DNA of 64,000 nt, from NCBI GenBank assembly GCA_002730735.1, contig PCAU01000003.1:13728-77727 (forward strand), in the 5' to 3' direction. This document shows positions 51,598 through 59,444 of this stretch, piece by piece. The position numbers were made by a program, and so were the translations under genes. The first letter of the stretch is position 1. Every line of letters begins with the position of its first letter. This stretch comes from Acidobacteriota bacterium. GTDB taxonomy: Bacteria > Acidobacteriota > Vicinamibacteria > Vicinamibacterales > UBA823. Under the pieces are notes generated by a model that saw nothing but the letters and a program-made list of their open reading frames with translations, made no database searches and was not told the DNA's origin.

Positions 51598-51622
51598 TTT
51601 AAGTGGCACCGTCAGTTGAATT

Positions 51623-52108
51623 GTGGGTCTTTCACTCACGGAGAAGCGGCGGCAGATATTCGCCATAGCTGAGCGCGTAGCCAGCGGTCATGGCGTGGAG
51701 GTATTCGACGTCCAACTACGAAGAGAATCGATAGGCTGGGTCCTGCGGGTGGTGTTGGACCGCCAGGACTCGGGTGTGGACGACGATAGTATCAGCGTCG
51801 ATGACTGCCAGAAGGTTAGCCAAGATCTCAACGCCGTGCTCGATGTCGAGGATGCGCTGGATCACGCTTACATCCTTGAGGTGTCATCGCCTGGGCTGGA
51901 CCGACCATTACGAACACCAGGTGAATATCAGAGGTTCGTTGGTCGGTTGGCGCAGATTGTCGTCTCTGAAGCTATCAATGGACAAACTTTTCTAAAAGGA
52001 CGCATCCAAGAGGTAACCGACGGCACAGTCCTTTTGGAGAGTAACTCCCGACTACATCGGGTGCCGTTCGAGATTATTAGTCGAGCAAAACTGGAAGTAG
52101 AATTTTGA
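51623..52108 (+). CDS. rimP: Ribosome maturation factor RimP
   Basis: 161 residues from a GTG. The RimP N-terminal domain shows GHGVEVFDVQLRRESIGWVLRVVLDRQ, with DDDSISVDDCQKVSQDLNAVLDVED and LEVSSPGLDRPL, and an SH3-like C-terminus. It helps 30S subunit assembly. First gene of the rimP-nusA-infB operon; nusA starts 12 bp after its stop. Confidence 0.95.
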   Translation: MGLSLTEKRRQIFAIAERVASGHGVEVFDVQLRRESIGWVLRVVLDRQDSGVDDDSISVDDCQKVSQDLNAVLDVEDALDHAYILEVSSPGLDRPLRTPGEYQRFVGRLAQIVVSEAINGQTFLKGRIQEVTDGTVLLESNSRLHRVPFEIISRAKLEVEF

Positions 52109-52120
52109 TAAGAAACCATC

Positions 52121-53641
52121 ATGAGTAATCCGCTACAACACACTATTGAGGCACTCGCGAAGGAAAAAGGCCTCGAACCAGACGTCATCATTGCGGCAAT
52201 AGAGGATGCGGTTTTGGCAGCCTCGCGTAAGTACTACAAGTCGAATGAGGATCTTCGTACGAAGTTCAATGCCGAGACTGGTGAGGTTGAGCTATTTGCA
52301 GTGCGTCAAATTGTCAATGAGGTGACGGATTCCGAAACTGAAATCTCATTGGAGGAGGCGCAGGAACTCTATGGCGCCGAAGCGGAAGTCGACATGCGGA
52401 TTGAATTCCCGAAAGCAACTGATGTGCTTGGACGGATCGCAGCCCAGACGGCCAAGCAGGTCATTTTTCAAAAGGTCCGGGAAGCTGAACGAGAAAATAT
52501 CTACGCGGAGTACTGCGACCGAGTTGGTGAGGTCATCAACGGTCTTGTCAAGCGATTCGAGAGCGGCGACGTCATCGTTGAAATGGGTTGGGTCGAAGCG
52601 CTTCTACCCCGGAAAGAACAGTCACGGGTCGAGAACTACACTGCGGGCGATCGTGTCCGGGCTGTGATCAAGGAGGTCAACCGGGTCGCAAAGGGACCAC
52701 AGATTACACTGTCGCGCACCGATCCAGCCCTTCTCATTAAGCTATTCGATCAAGAAGTACCAGAAATCTATGACGGAACGGTGCAAATCCGAGGTGCCGT
52801 GCGCGAAGCCGGTGATCGAGCAAAGGTGGCAGTCTTTTCACGTGAGCGGGACGTAGACCCGGTGGGTGCTTGTGTTGGAATGAAAGGTACTCGCGTTCAG
52901 TCGATCATCCGAGAACTTCGGGGCGAGAAGATCGATATCGTTGAATGGTCAGATGACCCAGTCGTACTGGTGACTAATGCCATCAGTCCTGCGCGGGTAC
53001 AGCGAGTCACGGTCATCGACGAGGCTGAGAAGGTAATGGAGGTTGTCGTCGAGGATAGACAGCTTTCCCTCGCGATTGGAAAAAAGGGTCAAAATGTTCG
53101 CTTAGCCGCAAAATTGACTGGTTGGAAAATCGACATTAAGAGTGAAGAAGAAAAACGGCGTGAGGTCGAGGCGCAGTTCGAAGGATTCGACGCTGAGCGC
53201 GCCCAAGCCGATATAGCAGCAGCGTTACTCTCCCTTCGGGGTTTCGATGAGGGCATGTGGCAGACACTACAAGATTCATCATTGAATACGGCCGAGCCCC
53301 TGATCCACCTGGCAACTCAGGAATTGGAACAGATTCTCGGTATTAGCGATGAGCTTGCAAAGGCCATTCAGAAGGTGGCCCTGGACACTGTGAGCGCACG
53401 TCGGCCAGCTGAGGCCCTTGATGCGCTTTTTGGTTCCGGTCCAGACCAGGTAGAGACCCCGGTCGACGGAGGTGAGACTCCGGCGTCGGCTTCATCTGAC
53501 ACCATATCCGAGACGCCGGAGGCCGCCACTAGTGAAGTGGCAGCCGACCAAACCGACATTAAATCAGAGAACGTGGTGGACCCTATTACTGTCGACACAT
53601 CCACCAGCGAAACAGTGGAGAAACAAGAACCGTCGAAATAG
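52121..53641 (+). CDS. nusA: Transcription termination/antitermination factor NusA
   Basis: 506 residues. N-terminal RNA-polymerase-binding domain (1-130); S1 domain about 135-205 (GDVIVEMGWVEALLPRKEQ); KH1 and KH2 about 210-350 (GACVGMKGTRVQSIIRELRGEKIDIVEW; AIGKKGQNVRLAAKLTGWKIDI); then one acidic/HhH repeat (about 360-430, AQADIAAALLSLRGFDEG) and a long acidic, Ser/Thr/Val-rich tail of about 70 residues. It binds RNA polymerase to control pausing, termination and antitermination. infB follows after 38 bp; ylxR and ylxQ, often placed between, are absent. Confidence 0.96.
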   Translation: MSNPLQHTIEALAKEKGLEPDVIIAAIEDAVLAASRKYYKSNEDLRTKFNAETGEVELFAVRQIVNEVTDSETEISLEEAQELYGAEAEVDMRIEFPKATDVLGRIAAQTAKQVIFQKVREAERENIYAEYCDRVGEVINGLVKRFESGDVIVEMGWVEALLPRKEQSRVENYTAGDRVRAVIKEVNRVAKGPQITLSRTDPALLIKLFDQEVPEIYDGTVQIRGAVREAGDRAKVAVFSRERDVDPVGACVGMKGTRVQSIIRELRGEKIDIVEWSDDPVVLVTNAISPARVQRVTVIDEAEKVMEVVVEDRQLSLAIGKKGQNVRLAAKLTGWKIDIKSEEEKRREVEAQFEGFDAERAQADIAAALLSLRGFDEGMWQTLQDSSLNTAEPLIHLATQELEQILGISDELAKAIQKVALDTVSARRPAEALDALFGSGPDQVETPVDGGETPASASSDTISETPEAATSEVAADQTDIKSENVVDPITVDTSTSETVEKQEPSK

Positions 53642-53679
53642 ATACGAATACCGACTACAAAGACCGAGACGAGGATACG

Positions 53680-56259
53680 TTGGCTACCGTTCGAATTTAT
53701 AAAGTCGCTGAATTGCTGAATACCACAAGCCAAGATGTGGTGGCATTGCTAAAGCGTGATCATGGCATTGACGTAAAGAGCGCTTCTAGCACGATCGAAG
53801 AGGTGGTTGCGCGTCAATTCGTTGAGCGCGTCGCGAGTGAGCGTGGTCTGAGCGTGCCAAGTGCGACGTTCACCAGCAAGCCGAAAGTAAGGCGCCGCAA
53901 GACCGCCAAGTCGAGTGCTCAAAAAATCGAGCCAAAGAAACCAGCAGCGAAACCATTACCACCACCGCGACTGGTGAAGGCTAAACTCAAGCCGCCAGTA
54001 GACGAAGTTGAGGAGCCTAAGGCTGAGGATTCAGAGGCTATCGAGCCGCAACCGACTGCGACCCTCATTACGGCCAAAGCACCTGCACCACTAAGTGAAA
54101 AACCAGTGGAGCTGAAGTCTCCGAGGACATCGCGCGTCGTTCCGCCAACACTCAGATTACGAGTCGAGGATGAGGGCACCCCGTCCGCGCCGAAAGTCGC
54201 CGCGCCAGAGAAACCCAAGAAGCGCCCGGCAACCCCGACGCCGCCGGCACAGCCGATTACGCGTCCGGTGAGTCCAAAAGGCTCGCCTCGTGTAACTGTG
54301 GCACCATCTCGCGCGCCGATCGGTGGACCGAGACCACTTCCCGCGAAGCCGGCACGGCCAGCGGCGCTACCTCAACGACCCGGTGGATTGCCACCACGCC
54401 GTGGACGGCGCCCACCATTTCGGCCCGGTGGGCGTTCTGGCAAACGCAAGCATCCACGCGCGGCTACGGCAGTCGTAGAAACACCGCTGCCCGACATCAC
54501 TCATACGATTACCCTCGCTGAGGGCATGACGGTCAAGGACCTAGCCGACAAGCTCGACACGCGTGCCAAGGATGTGCTGAAGAAGCTAATTGAGAAGCGC
54601 ATCATGATGACGATTAACACAACACTCGACACGGACACCGCAACGATGATCGCGCGTGAGTTTGGTGCAGACGTCGAGATGCGGACCTTCGAAGAAGAAA
54701 TGCTCCACGTAGAACAGGAAGACGCGCAGCCAGAGGACCTTTTCCCTCGAGCGCCAGTGGTCACTGTAATGGGGCACGTCGATCATGGAAAGACAACGCT
54801 GCTCGACGGTATCCGAGAAACACGAGTCGCTGAGCGGGAGGCTGGCGGTATCACACAGCACATTGGTGCCTATACCGTGGACGTGAAAGATAAGCGCATC
54901 GTATTCCTCGACACACCAGGTCACGCCGCCTTTACGCTGATGCGCGCGCGGGGAGCGAAGGTCACTGATGTGGTCGTTCTCGTTGTGGCAGCCGATGACG
55001 GCGTCATGCCTCAGACGAAAGAAGCGATCGATCACGCGCGAGCCGCTAACGCACCGATCATCGTGGCGGTCAACAAGATTGATAAATCTGACGCTAATCC
55101 CGATCGGGTTAAAACCGAACTTTCGGATCTTGATCTCACGCCTGAGGCCTGGGGTGGCAAGACTGTAACGGTCGACGTCTCTGCAAAGAAGCGGGAAAAT
55201 ATCGACCTTCTTCTTGAGATGATATTACTCGTTGCCGACCTCGGGGAGCTAAAAGCCAATCCGAAGCGGAATGCAGCTGGAACTGTGCTTGAAGCAAAAC
55301 TCGATCGCGGGCGTGGACCAGTTGCGACGATTCTCGTGCAAGATGGCACACTACGCGTTGGCGACACATTCATCGCTGGCACCGTTGTAGGTAAGGTGCG
55401 CGCACTTATTAACGACCAAGGACAGAAAGTCGAATCCGCAACACCCTCGACACCAGTGGAGGTGCTTGGCCTAGGGGGACTCCCCCTGCCTGGCGATGCA
55501 TTCCAAGCGCTTCCCGATGCTAGCAAAGCAAGACAAATCGCTAACTTACGCCAAACTCAAGCGAAGGAGCGAGAGCTCGGTTCAAAGAGTCCTCGACTCA
55601 CATTGGAATCACTTCAGGAACAGGTCGCCGAGGGTAATGTCAAAGAGCTATCCATTATTATCAAGGCGGACGTTCAAGGTTCAGCCGAAGTGCTAGCTGA
55701 CACACTCGCAAAGTTAAGCGATGAGCAAGTTAAGATCCGGATCATCCATTCGGGGGTTGGCGCAATCAACGAATCTGACGCTCTACTAGCGTCAGCTTCC
55801 AATGCCATAGTGATAGGCTTCAACGTGCGTCCGGATCGTAATGCTAACGAGGTGGCAGAGCGCGACGGACTCGACATGAGAATGCATTCGGTTATCTACC
55901 ATGTTACGGACGAAATCAAGAAGGCAATGGCAGGCCTACTCGAACCAACGAAGAAGGAAATGAGACTCGGCACTGCTGAAGTTCGAGAAACATTTAAGGT
56001 GCCTAAGTTCGGTTTCGTCGCTGGCTGCATGGTCACTGAAGGGCTAATTGCTCGAACGGGTGACGCGCACGCACGCTTATTACGTGACAACATTGTCGTG
56101 CACGAAGGTCGTATTGGTTCACTCCGCCGCTTCAAGGACGACGTAAATGAAGTGAAGACCGGTTTGGAGTGCGGTATCGCATTTGAACGCTTCAAGGATG
56201 TCAAGGTGGGTGATGTAATCGAAGCGTTCACAGTGGAAGAAGTGGCCGCAACCGTCTGA
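53680..56259 (+). CDS. infB: Translation initiation factor IF-2
   Basis: 859 residues from a TTG start (GAGG 6 nt before; the product then begins MATVRIYKVAEL as expected). Residues 1-55 are an IF2N helix; 60-265 is a Pro/Ala/Lys-rich low-complexity linker; a second IF2N-like segment spans about 275-335; the GTPase starts with G1 GHVDHGKTT (365-373), then DTPGH and NKID. Domains II, III and IV follow. It places fMet-tRNA on the 30S subunit. The start is followed by nothing unusual, and DUF503 comes 55 bp later. Confidence 0.96.
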   Translation: MATVRIYKVAELLNTTSQDVVALLKRDHGIDVKSASSTIEEVVARQFVERVASERGLSVPSATFTSKPKVRRRKTAKSSAQKIEPKKPAAKPLPPPRLVKAKLKPPVDEVEEPKAEDSEAIEPQPTATLITAKAPAPLSEKPVELKSPRTSRVVPPTLRLRVEDEGTPSAPKVAAPEKPKKRPATPTPPAQPITRPVSPKGSPRVTVAPSRAPIGGPRPLPAKPARPAALPQRPGGLPPRRGRRPPFRPGGRSGKRKHPRAATAVVETPLPDITHTITLAEGMTVKDLADKLDTRAKDVLKKLIEKRIMMTINTTLDTDTATMIAREFGADVEMRTFEEEMLHVEQEDAQPEDLFPRAPVVTVMGHVDHGKTTLLDGIRETRVAEREAGGITQHIGAYTVDVKDKRIVFLDTPGHAAFTLMRARGAKVTDVVVLVVAADDGVMPQTKEAIDHARAANAPIIVAVNKIDKSDANPDRVKTELSDLDLTPEAWGGKTVTVDVSAKKRENIDLLLEMILLVADLGELKANPKRNAAGTVLEAKLDRGRGPVATILVQDGTLRVGDTFIAGTVVGKVRALINDQGQKVESATPSTPVEVLGLGGLPLPGDAFQALPDASKARQIANLRQTQAKERELGSKSPRLTLESLQEQVAEGNVKELSIIIKADVQGSAEVLADTLAKLSDEQVKIRIIHSGVGAINESDALLASASNAIVIGFNVRPDRNANEVAERDGLDMRMHSVIYHVTDEIKKAMAGLLEPTKKEMRLGTAEVRETFKVPKFGFVAGCMVTEGLIARTGDAHARLLRDNIVVHEGRIGSLRRFKDDVNEVKTGLECGIAFERFKDVKVGDVIEAFTVEEVAATV

Positions 56260-56314
56260 GGCGCGCTCGCCCAGTGCCCAGAACACCCAGGAGTCAAAAC
56301 CACTCCGCCGGATT

Positions 56315-56599
56315 ATGTCTATCGTTGCCTTGTTATCAGTGGAGCTTCATATCCCCGATGCCAACTCTCTCAAAACTAAGCGCATGGTATTGCGACGCGT
56401 GAAGGACCGGCTTAAGAAATTCAACGTCTCAGTCGCTGAAACCGACCATCAGGATCTCTGGCAACGGGCAGCGCTCGCGATTGTAGCGGTCAGCACGACG
56501 CCAACAGCTGTACGTGAGGCTCTCGCCTCGGTTGAAAATGAAATTGAACGCGCTGCGCCCATGATGGTCACCCGTACTCATGTTGATTTCTTGACTTGA
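56315..56599 (+). CDS. DUF503 family protein
   Basis: 94 residues, all of the DUF503 (YlxP-like) type: VALLSVELHIPDANSLKTKRMVLRRVKDRLKKFNVSVAETDHQDLWQRAALAIVAVS. These small cytoplasmic proteins usually sit between infB and rbfA, as here, and are thought to act in translation or ribosome assembly, but no activity is established. Confidence 0.9.
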   Translation: MSIVALLSVELHIPDANSLKTKRMVLRRVKDRLKKFNVSVAETDHQDLWQRAALAIVAVSTTPTAVREALASVENEIERAAPMMVTRTHVDFLT

Positions 56600-56613
56600 G
56601 ACCGGATTCAATT

Positions 56614-57012
56614 ATGGCCCAAGGCTCGCGTCCCGAACGTGTTGCGGACCTAGTGCGAGCAGAACTCGGTGAACTCCTCGCACGTCGAGTGAATGATCCC
56701 GGCGTCGGCTTCGTTACCCTGACGCGCGTCCAGGTGACGCCCGATCTGCAGCATGCACGCGTGTACTTCACGACTCTCGGTGACGACGATCAGCGCGAGC
56801 AATCAAGACGTGCGCTGGAGCGTGCCACCCCGTTTCTCAGGCGCCAGATCGGCCAAAGACTGACTCTAAAGCGGACACCTAGGCTTACATTTCACTTCGA
56901 TGAGTCAATTGGCCATCAGGAACGTGTGGAGCAATTACTGGAAGAATTACAAATATCACCGAGTACTCACACAGGTGAAAATGACGATGAAGACCAAGAA
57001 CACGACGAGTAA
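56614..57012 (+). CDS. rbfA: Ribosome-binding factor A
   Basis: 132 residues from the ATG at 56614; a TTG at 56596 would overlap the previous gene. RbfA KH-like fold with RPERVADLVRAELGELLARRVNDPGVGFVTLTRVQVTPDLQHARVYFTTLG and the FHFDESIGHQERVEQLLEEL end. It helps process 16S rRNA and mature the 30S subunit. Its 3' end overlaps the nrnA-like gene by 32 nt. Confidence 0.95.
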   Translation: MAQGSRPERVADLVRAELGELLARRVNDPGVGFVTLTRVQVTPDLQHARVYFTTLGDDDQREQSRRALERATPFLRRQIGQRLTLKRTPRLTFHFDESIGHQERVEQLLEELQISPSTHTGENDDEDQEHDE

Positions 57013-58036
57013 GGCTACGAATCACACTGTTCAGGACGTCTGCGATGCCATTAGGTCTCACCACAACTTTGTCGTGGTCTCGCATGCCAGGCCAGACGGC
57101 GATGCGATCGGTTCACAGGTGGCGATGGGACTCGCTTTGAAGGCGCTTGATAAACAAGTTCGCCTCATTAGCGCAGGCCCGGTGCCGGATATCTACAGTG
57201 AACTTTCCGGTGTTGACGAGATCGAGGTCGCGTCGGCAGCGACAGGCAGGTGGGACGTAGCCATCGTCATGGAGTGTCCAGAATTATCCCGCACAGAACT
57301 GACAGGCTTAAATGACGGGTTCGTCCTGAGCATTGACCATCACCCTGGAAATACCTTTTTTGGTAACGTCAACTATTTTGATGAGTCAGCTGCTGCGTGT
57401 GGCGAACTAGTCTTTTCAGTTCTCCAGGGCCTCCAAGTCCCGATCACAGCAGACATCGCAACGCATCTCTACATCGCAATTCTCACTGATACCGGTTCGT
57501 TTCACCACGGCCCGATCTCGACACGAACATTCGAAATTTGCAGATGTCTTACGAGCGCAGGAGCAGACCCAAGGGCATTGGCGAACCAAGTGTTCGACCA
57601 ATACAGGGTCGGCCGTCTAGAAGTAATCGCCACAATGTTGAACGAGATGCAGTTAGAAGACCAAGAACGAGTAGCAGTGCTCAACATCGACGAAAGGCTC
57701 CTCACGCAAAGCAACGCCACCCCAAATGACCTTGACGGCCTCGTTAATCTCCCGCTAACAACACGCACAGTCCAAGCCGTCATTCTTTTCAAGTCCGCAC
57801 CAGGTCAACCACTGCGTGTCAGCCTACGTTCAAAGGGAGACGTAAACGTCGGGCTCGTTGCCGCGGCATTTGGGGGTGGCGGGCATGCGAACGCCTCAGG
57901 GTTCACACTAGAAAGCACTGCCGAAAATAAGCGGCAGGCCGTGATTGATCAGGTTATGGAAGCGGTGAGGACAGCCCTCGGACCTGCCGTTGGTGGAACT
58001 CCTGAGAAGGAGAAGCCGTTAATCAGGTCAAGATAA
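56981..58036 (+). CDS. nrnA: DHH-family phosphoesterase, NrnA-like oligoribonuclease/pAp phosphatase
   Basis: 351 residues from the ATG at 56981 (AGG 5 nt upstream), overlapping rbfA by 32 nt; another Met two codons later is possible. DHH motifs: HARPDGDAIGSQ, MECPELSR, SIDHHPGN, and the DHHA1 substrate motif GGGGHANASGF near residue 300. NrnA degrades 2-5 nt RNA and pAp to mononucleotides. Gene order rbfA-nrnA-truB is conserved in many bacteria. The truB start shares the A of this stop codon. Confidence 0.92.
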   Translation: MTMKTKNTTSKATNHTVQDVCDAIRSHHNFVVVSHARPDGDAIGSQVAMGLALKALDKQVRLISAGPVPDIYSELSGVDEIEVASAATGRWDVAIVMECPELSRTELTGLNDGFVLSIDHHPGNTFFGNVNYFDESAAACGELVFSVLQGLQVPITADIATHLYIAILTDTGSFHHGPISTRTFEICRCLTSAGADPRALANQVFDQYRVGRLEVIATMLNEMQLEDQERVAVLNIDERLLTQSNATPNDLDGLVNLPLTTRTVQAVILFKSAPGQPLRVSLRSKGDVNVGLVAAAFGGGGHANASGFTLESTAENKRQAVIDQVMEAVRTALGPAVGGTPEKEKPLIRSR

Positions 58037-58977
58037 TGGACGGCGTGTTGGTCATTGATAAGCCCGAAGGACCCACGTCACACGACATTGTGGCTCAAGT
58101 CCGGCGAGTTCTCCGAGTCAAGCGGGTCGGCCACACCGGCACCTTGGACCCGATGGCGACGGGTGTGTTGCCACTAGTGATTGGCCGCGCGACTCGTCTA
58201 ACTCAGTTTTTTTCAAGAGACTCAAAAACTTATAACGCTACCATTCGACTGGGTTTCTCGACAGACACCTATGACGCACTCGGAATACCGGCAGGGTCAA
58301 ATGGGGATCCCTCGCTAGACTTGTCCCATGAGTTGGGAGACCAAGTAATCGAGTCAGTTCTGAATAATTTTCGAGGCACATTTGATCAGTGTCCACCCCC
58401 TTTCTCTGCGAAGAAGATCGGCGGCATACGTGCCTATACGATCGCTAGGCGCGGTGGGCCTGTAGTGACGGTGCCGGTACAGGTAACTGTAGACCAACTC
58501 AGACTACTCAAGGCCGAGAATAGTCGACTGCAAGTCGAGATAACCTGCTCATCAGGATTTTACGTACGGTCCCTAGCGCACGACATCGGACAGATGCTTG
58601 GCTGCGGTGCTCATCTTCAAGCGTTGCGACGAACGCGAAGCGGAGAATTTGATCTCGCACATGCTATACCGCTTGAACGCGCCGTACAGGGTAGCAGTGA
58701 GGTGAAGAACATGGTTAATCCCGCCCCTTCTCCTATCGTCGACCGCATTCTGCCATTATCCGGACTCCTGAGAGCCTTACCATCTGCGATCCTCACGAGT
58801 CGAGGAAGGCGCTGTGCCTCCAACGGTCAGCCTATTAACCAAGACGAGTTGACGCACATTGATGAAGTTACCGGGATAGCAACCAGTAGAGTTCGACTGT
58901 TCGACGAATCAGGGCAACTCGTCGCGATTGCAGAAAAGATGGAGGGTGCTTTGCATCCCCGGGTTGTTCTGGTCTAA
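58036..58977 (+). CDS. truB: tRNA pseudouridine-55 synthase
   Basis: 313 residues; its ATG overlaps the nrnA stop (TAATG). TruB motif I VLVIDKPEGPTSHDIV, catalytic Asp in RVGHTGTLDPMATGVLPL, and a long C-terminal PUA-like part (about 215-313, ALPSAILTSRGRRCASNGQPI). It isomerises U55 in the T-loop of tRNAs. The S15 gene follows after 105 bp, separated by a structured leader. Confidence 0.95.
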   Translation: MDGVLVIDKPEGPTSHDIVAQVRRVLRVKRVGHTGTLDPMATGVLPLVIGRATRLTQFFSRDSKTYNATIRLGFSTDTYDALGIPAGSNGDPSLDLSHELGDQVIESVLNNFRGTFDQCPPPFSAKKIGGIRAYTIARRGGPVVTVPVQVTVDQLRLLKAENSRLQVEITCSSGFYVRSLAHDIGQMLGCGAHLQALRRTRSGEFDLAHAIPLERAVQGSSEVKNMVNPAPSPIVDRILPLSGLLRALPSAILTSRGRRCASNGQPINQDELTHIDEVTGIATSRVRLFDESGQLVAIAEKMEGALHPRVVLV

Positions 58978-59033
58978 CATTGTAGGTTCCTAGATGAAGG
59001 AAAGTAGCGAACAGGGGCGGCGGTCTGGAGTTG

Positions 59034-59075
59034 GCGTACGAACCCGCAGGGTTCACTCTGGACTGTACGCGGAGG
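59034..59075 (+). promoter_or_regulatory. Structured leader of rpsO, possible S15 autoregulation site
   Basis: Immediately before the ribosome-binding site GGAGG (59071-59075) a nested structure can form: GCGTAC (59034-59039) with GTACGC (59065-59070) encloses a perfect hairpin GAACCC-GCA-GGGTTC (59040-59054) and a single-stranded ACTCTGGACT. GAGT upstream can alternatively pair with ACTC. A weak promoter candidate (TTGCAT 58951, TAACAT 58975) lies inside truB. In several phyla S15 represses its own mRNA through such leaders, but the RNA folds differ between groups. Confidence 0.5.
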
Positions 59076-59082
59076 TAATAAC

Positions 59083-59352
59083 GTGACTCTGCAGCGGGAG
59101 CAAAAAACTGATGTGATCGGTTCCTACCAGACCCACGACAAAGACACTGGGTCCGCAGAGGTTCAGGTTGCCCTCCTCAGTGGTCGGATTAGTTATTTAA
59201 CCGAACACTTCAAGATGCATGCGAAAGATCATCATTCGCGACGGGGCCTACTTAAACTTGTCGGACAACGTCGACGCTTACTGGATTACTTAAAACACAA
59301 GAATGCCAAGCGGTATTCAGACTTGATCCAACGGTTGGGCATCCGTAAGTAG
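59083..59352 (+). CDS. rpsO: Ribosomal protein uS15
   Basis: 89 residues, the usual length, from a GTG after GGAGGTAATAAC. Signature [58 protein letters not shown]. It binds 16S rRNA helices 20-22 early in 30S assembly. As in most bacteria it lies directly upstream of pnp. Confidence 0.97.
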   Translation: MTLQREQKTDVIGSYQTHDKDTGSAEVQVALLSGRISYLTEHFKMHAKDHHSRRGLLKLVGQRRRLLDYLKHKNAKRYSDLIQRLGIRK

Positions 59353-59444
59353 GCTCAAGACCGACAGTTGGACGTCCCTATCCGACCACATATCTGTGAC
59401 GGCGGCGCGGGTCGCCGACTGCACTATCCGAGGCGACGAAATCT

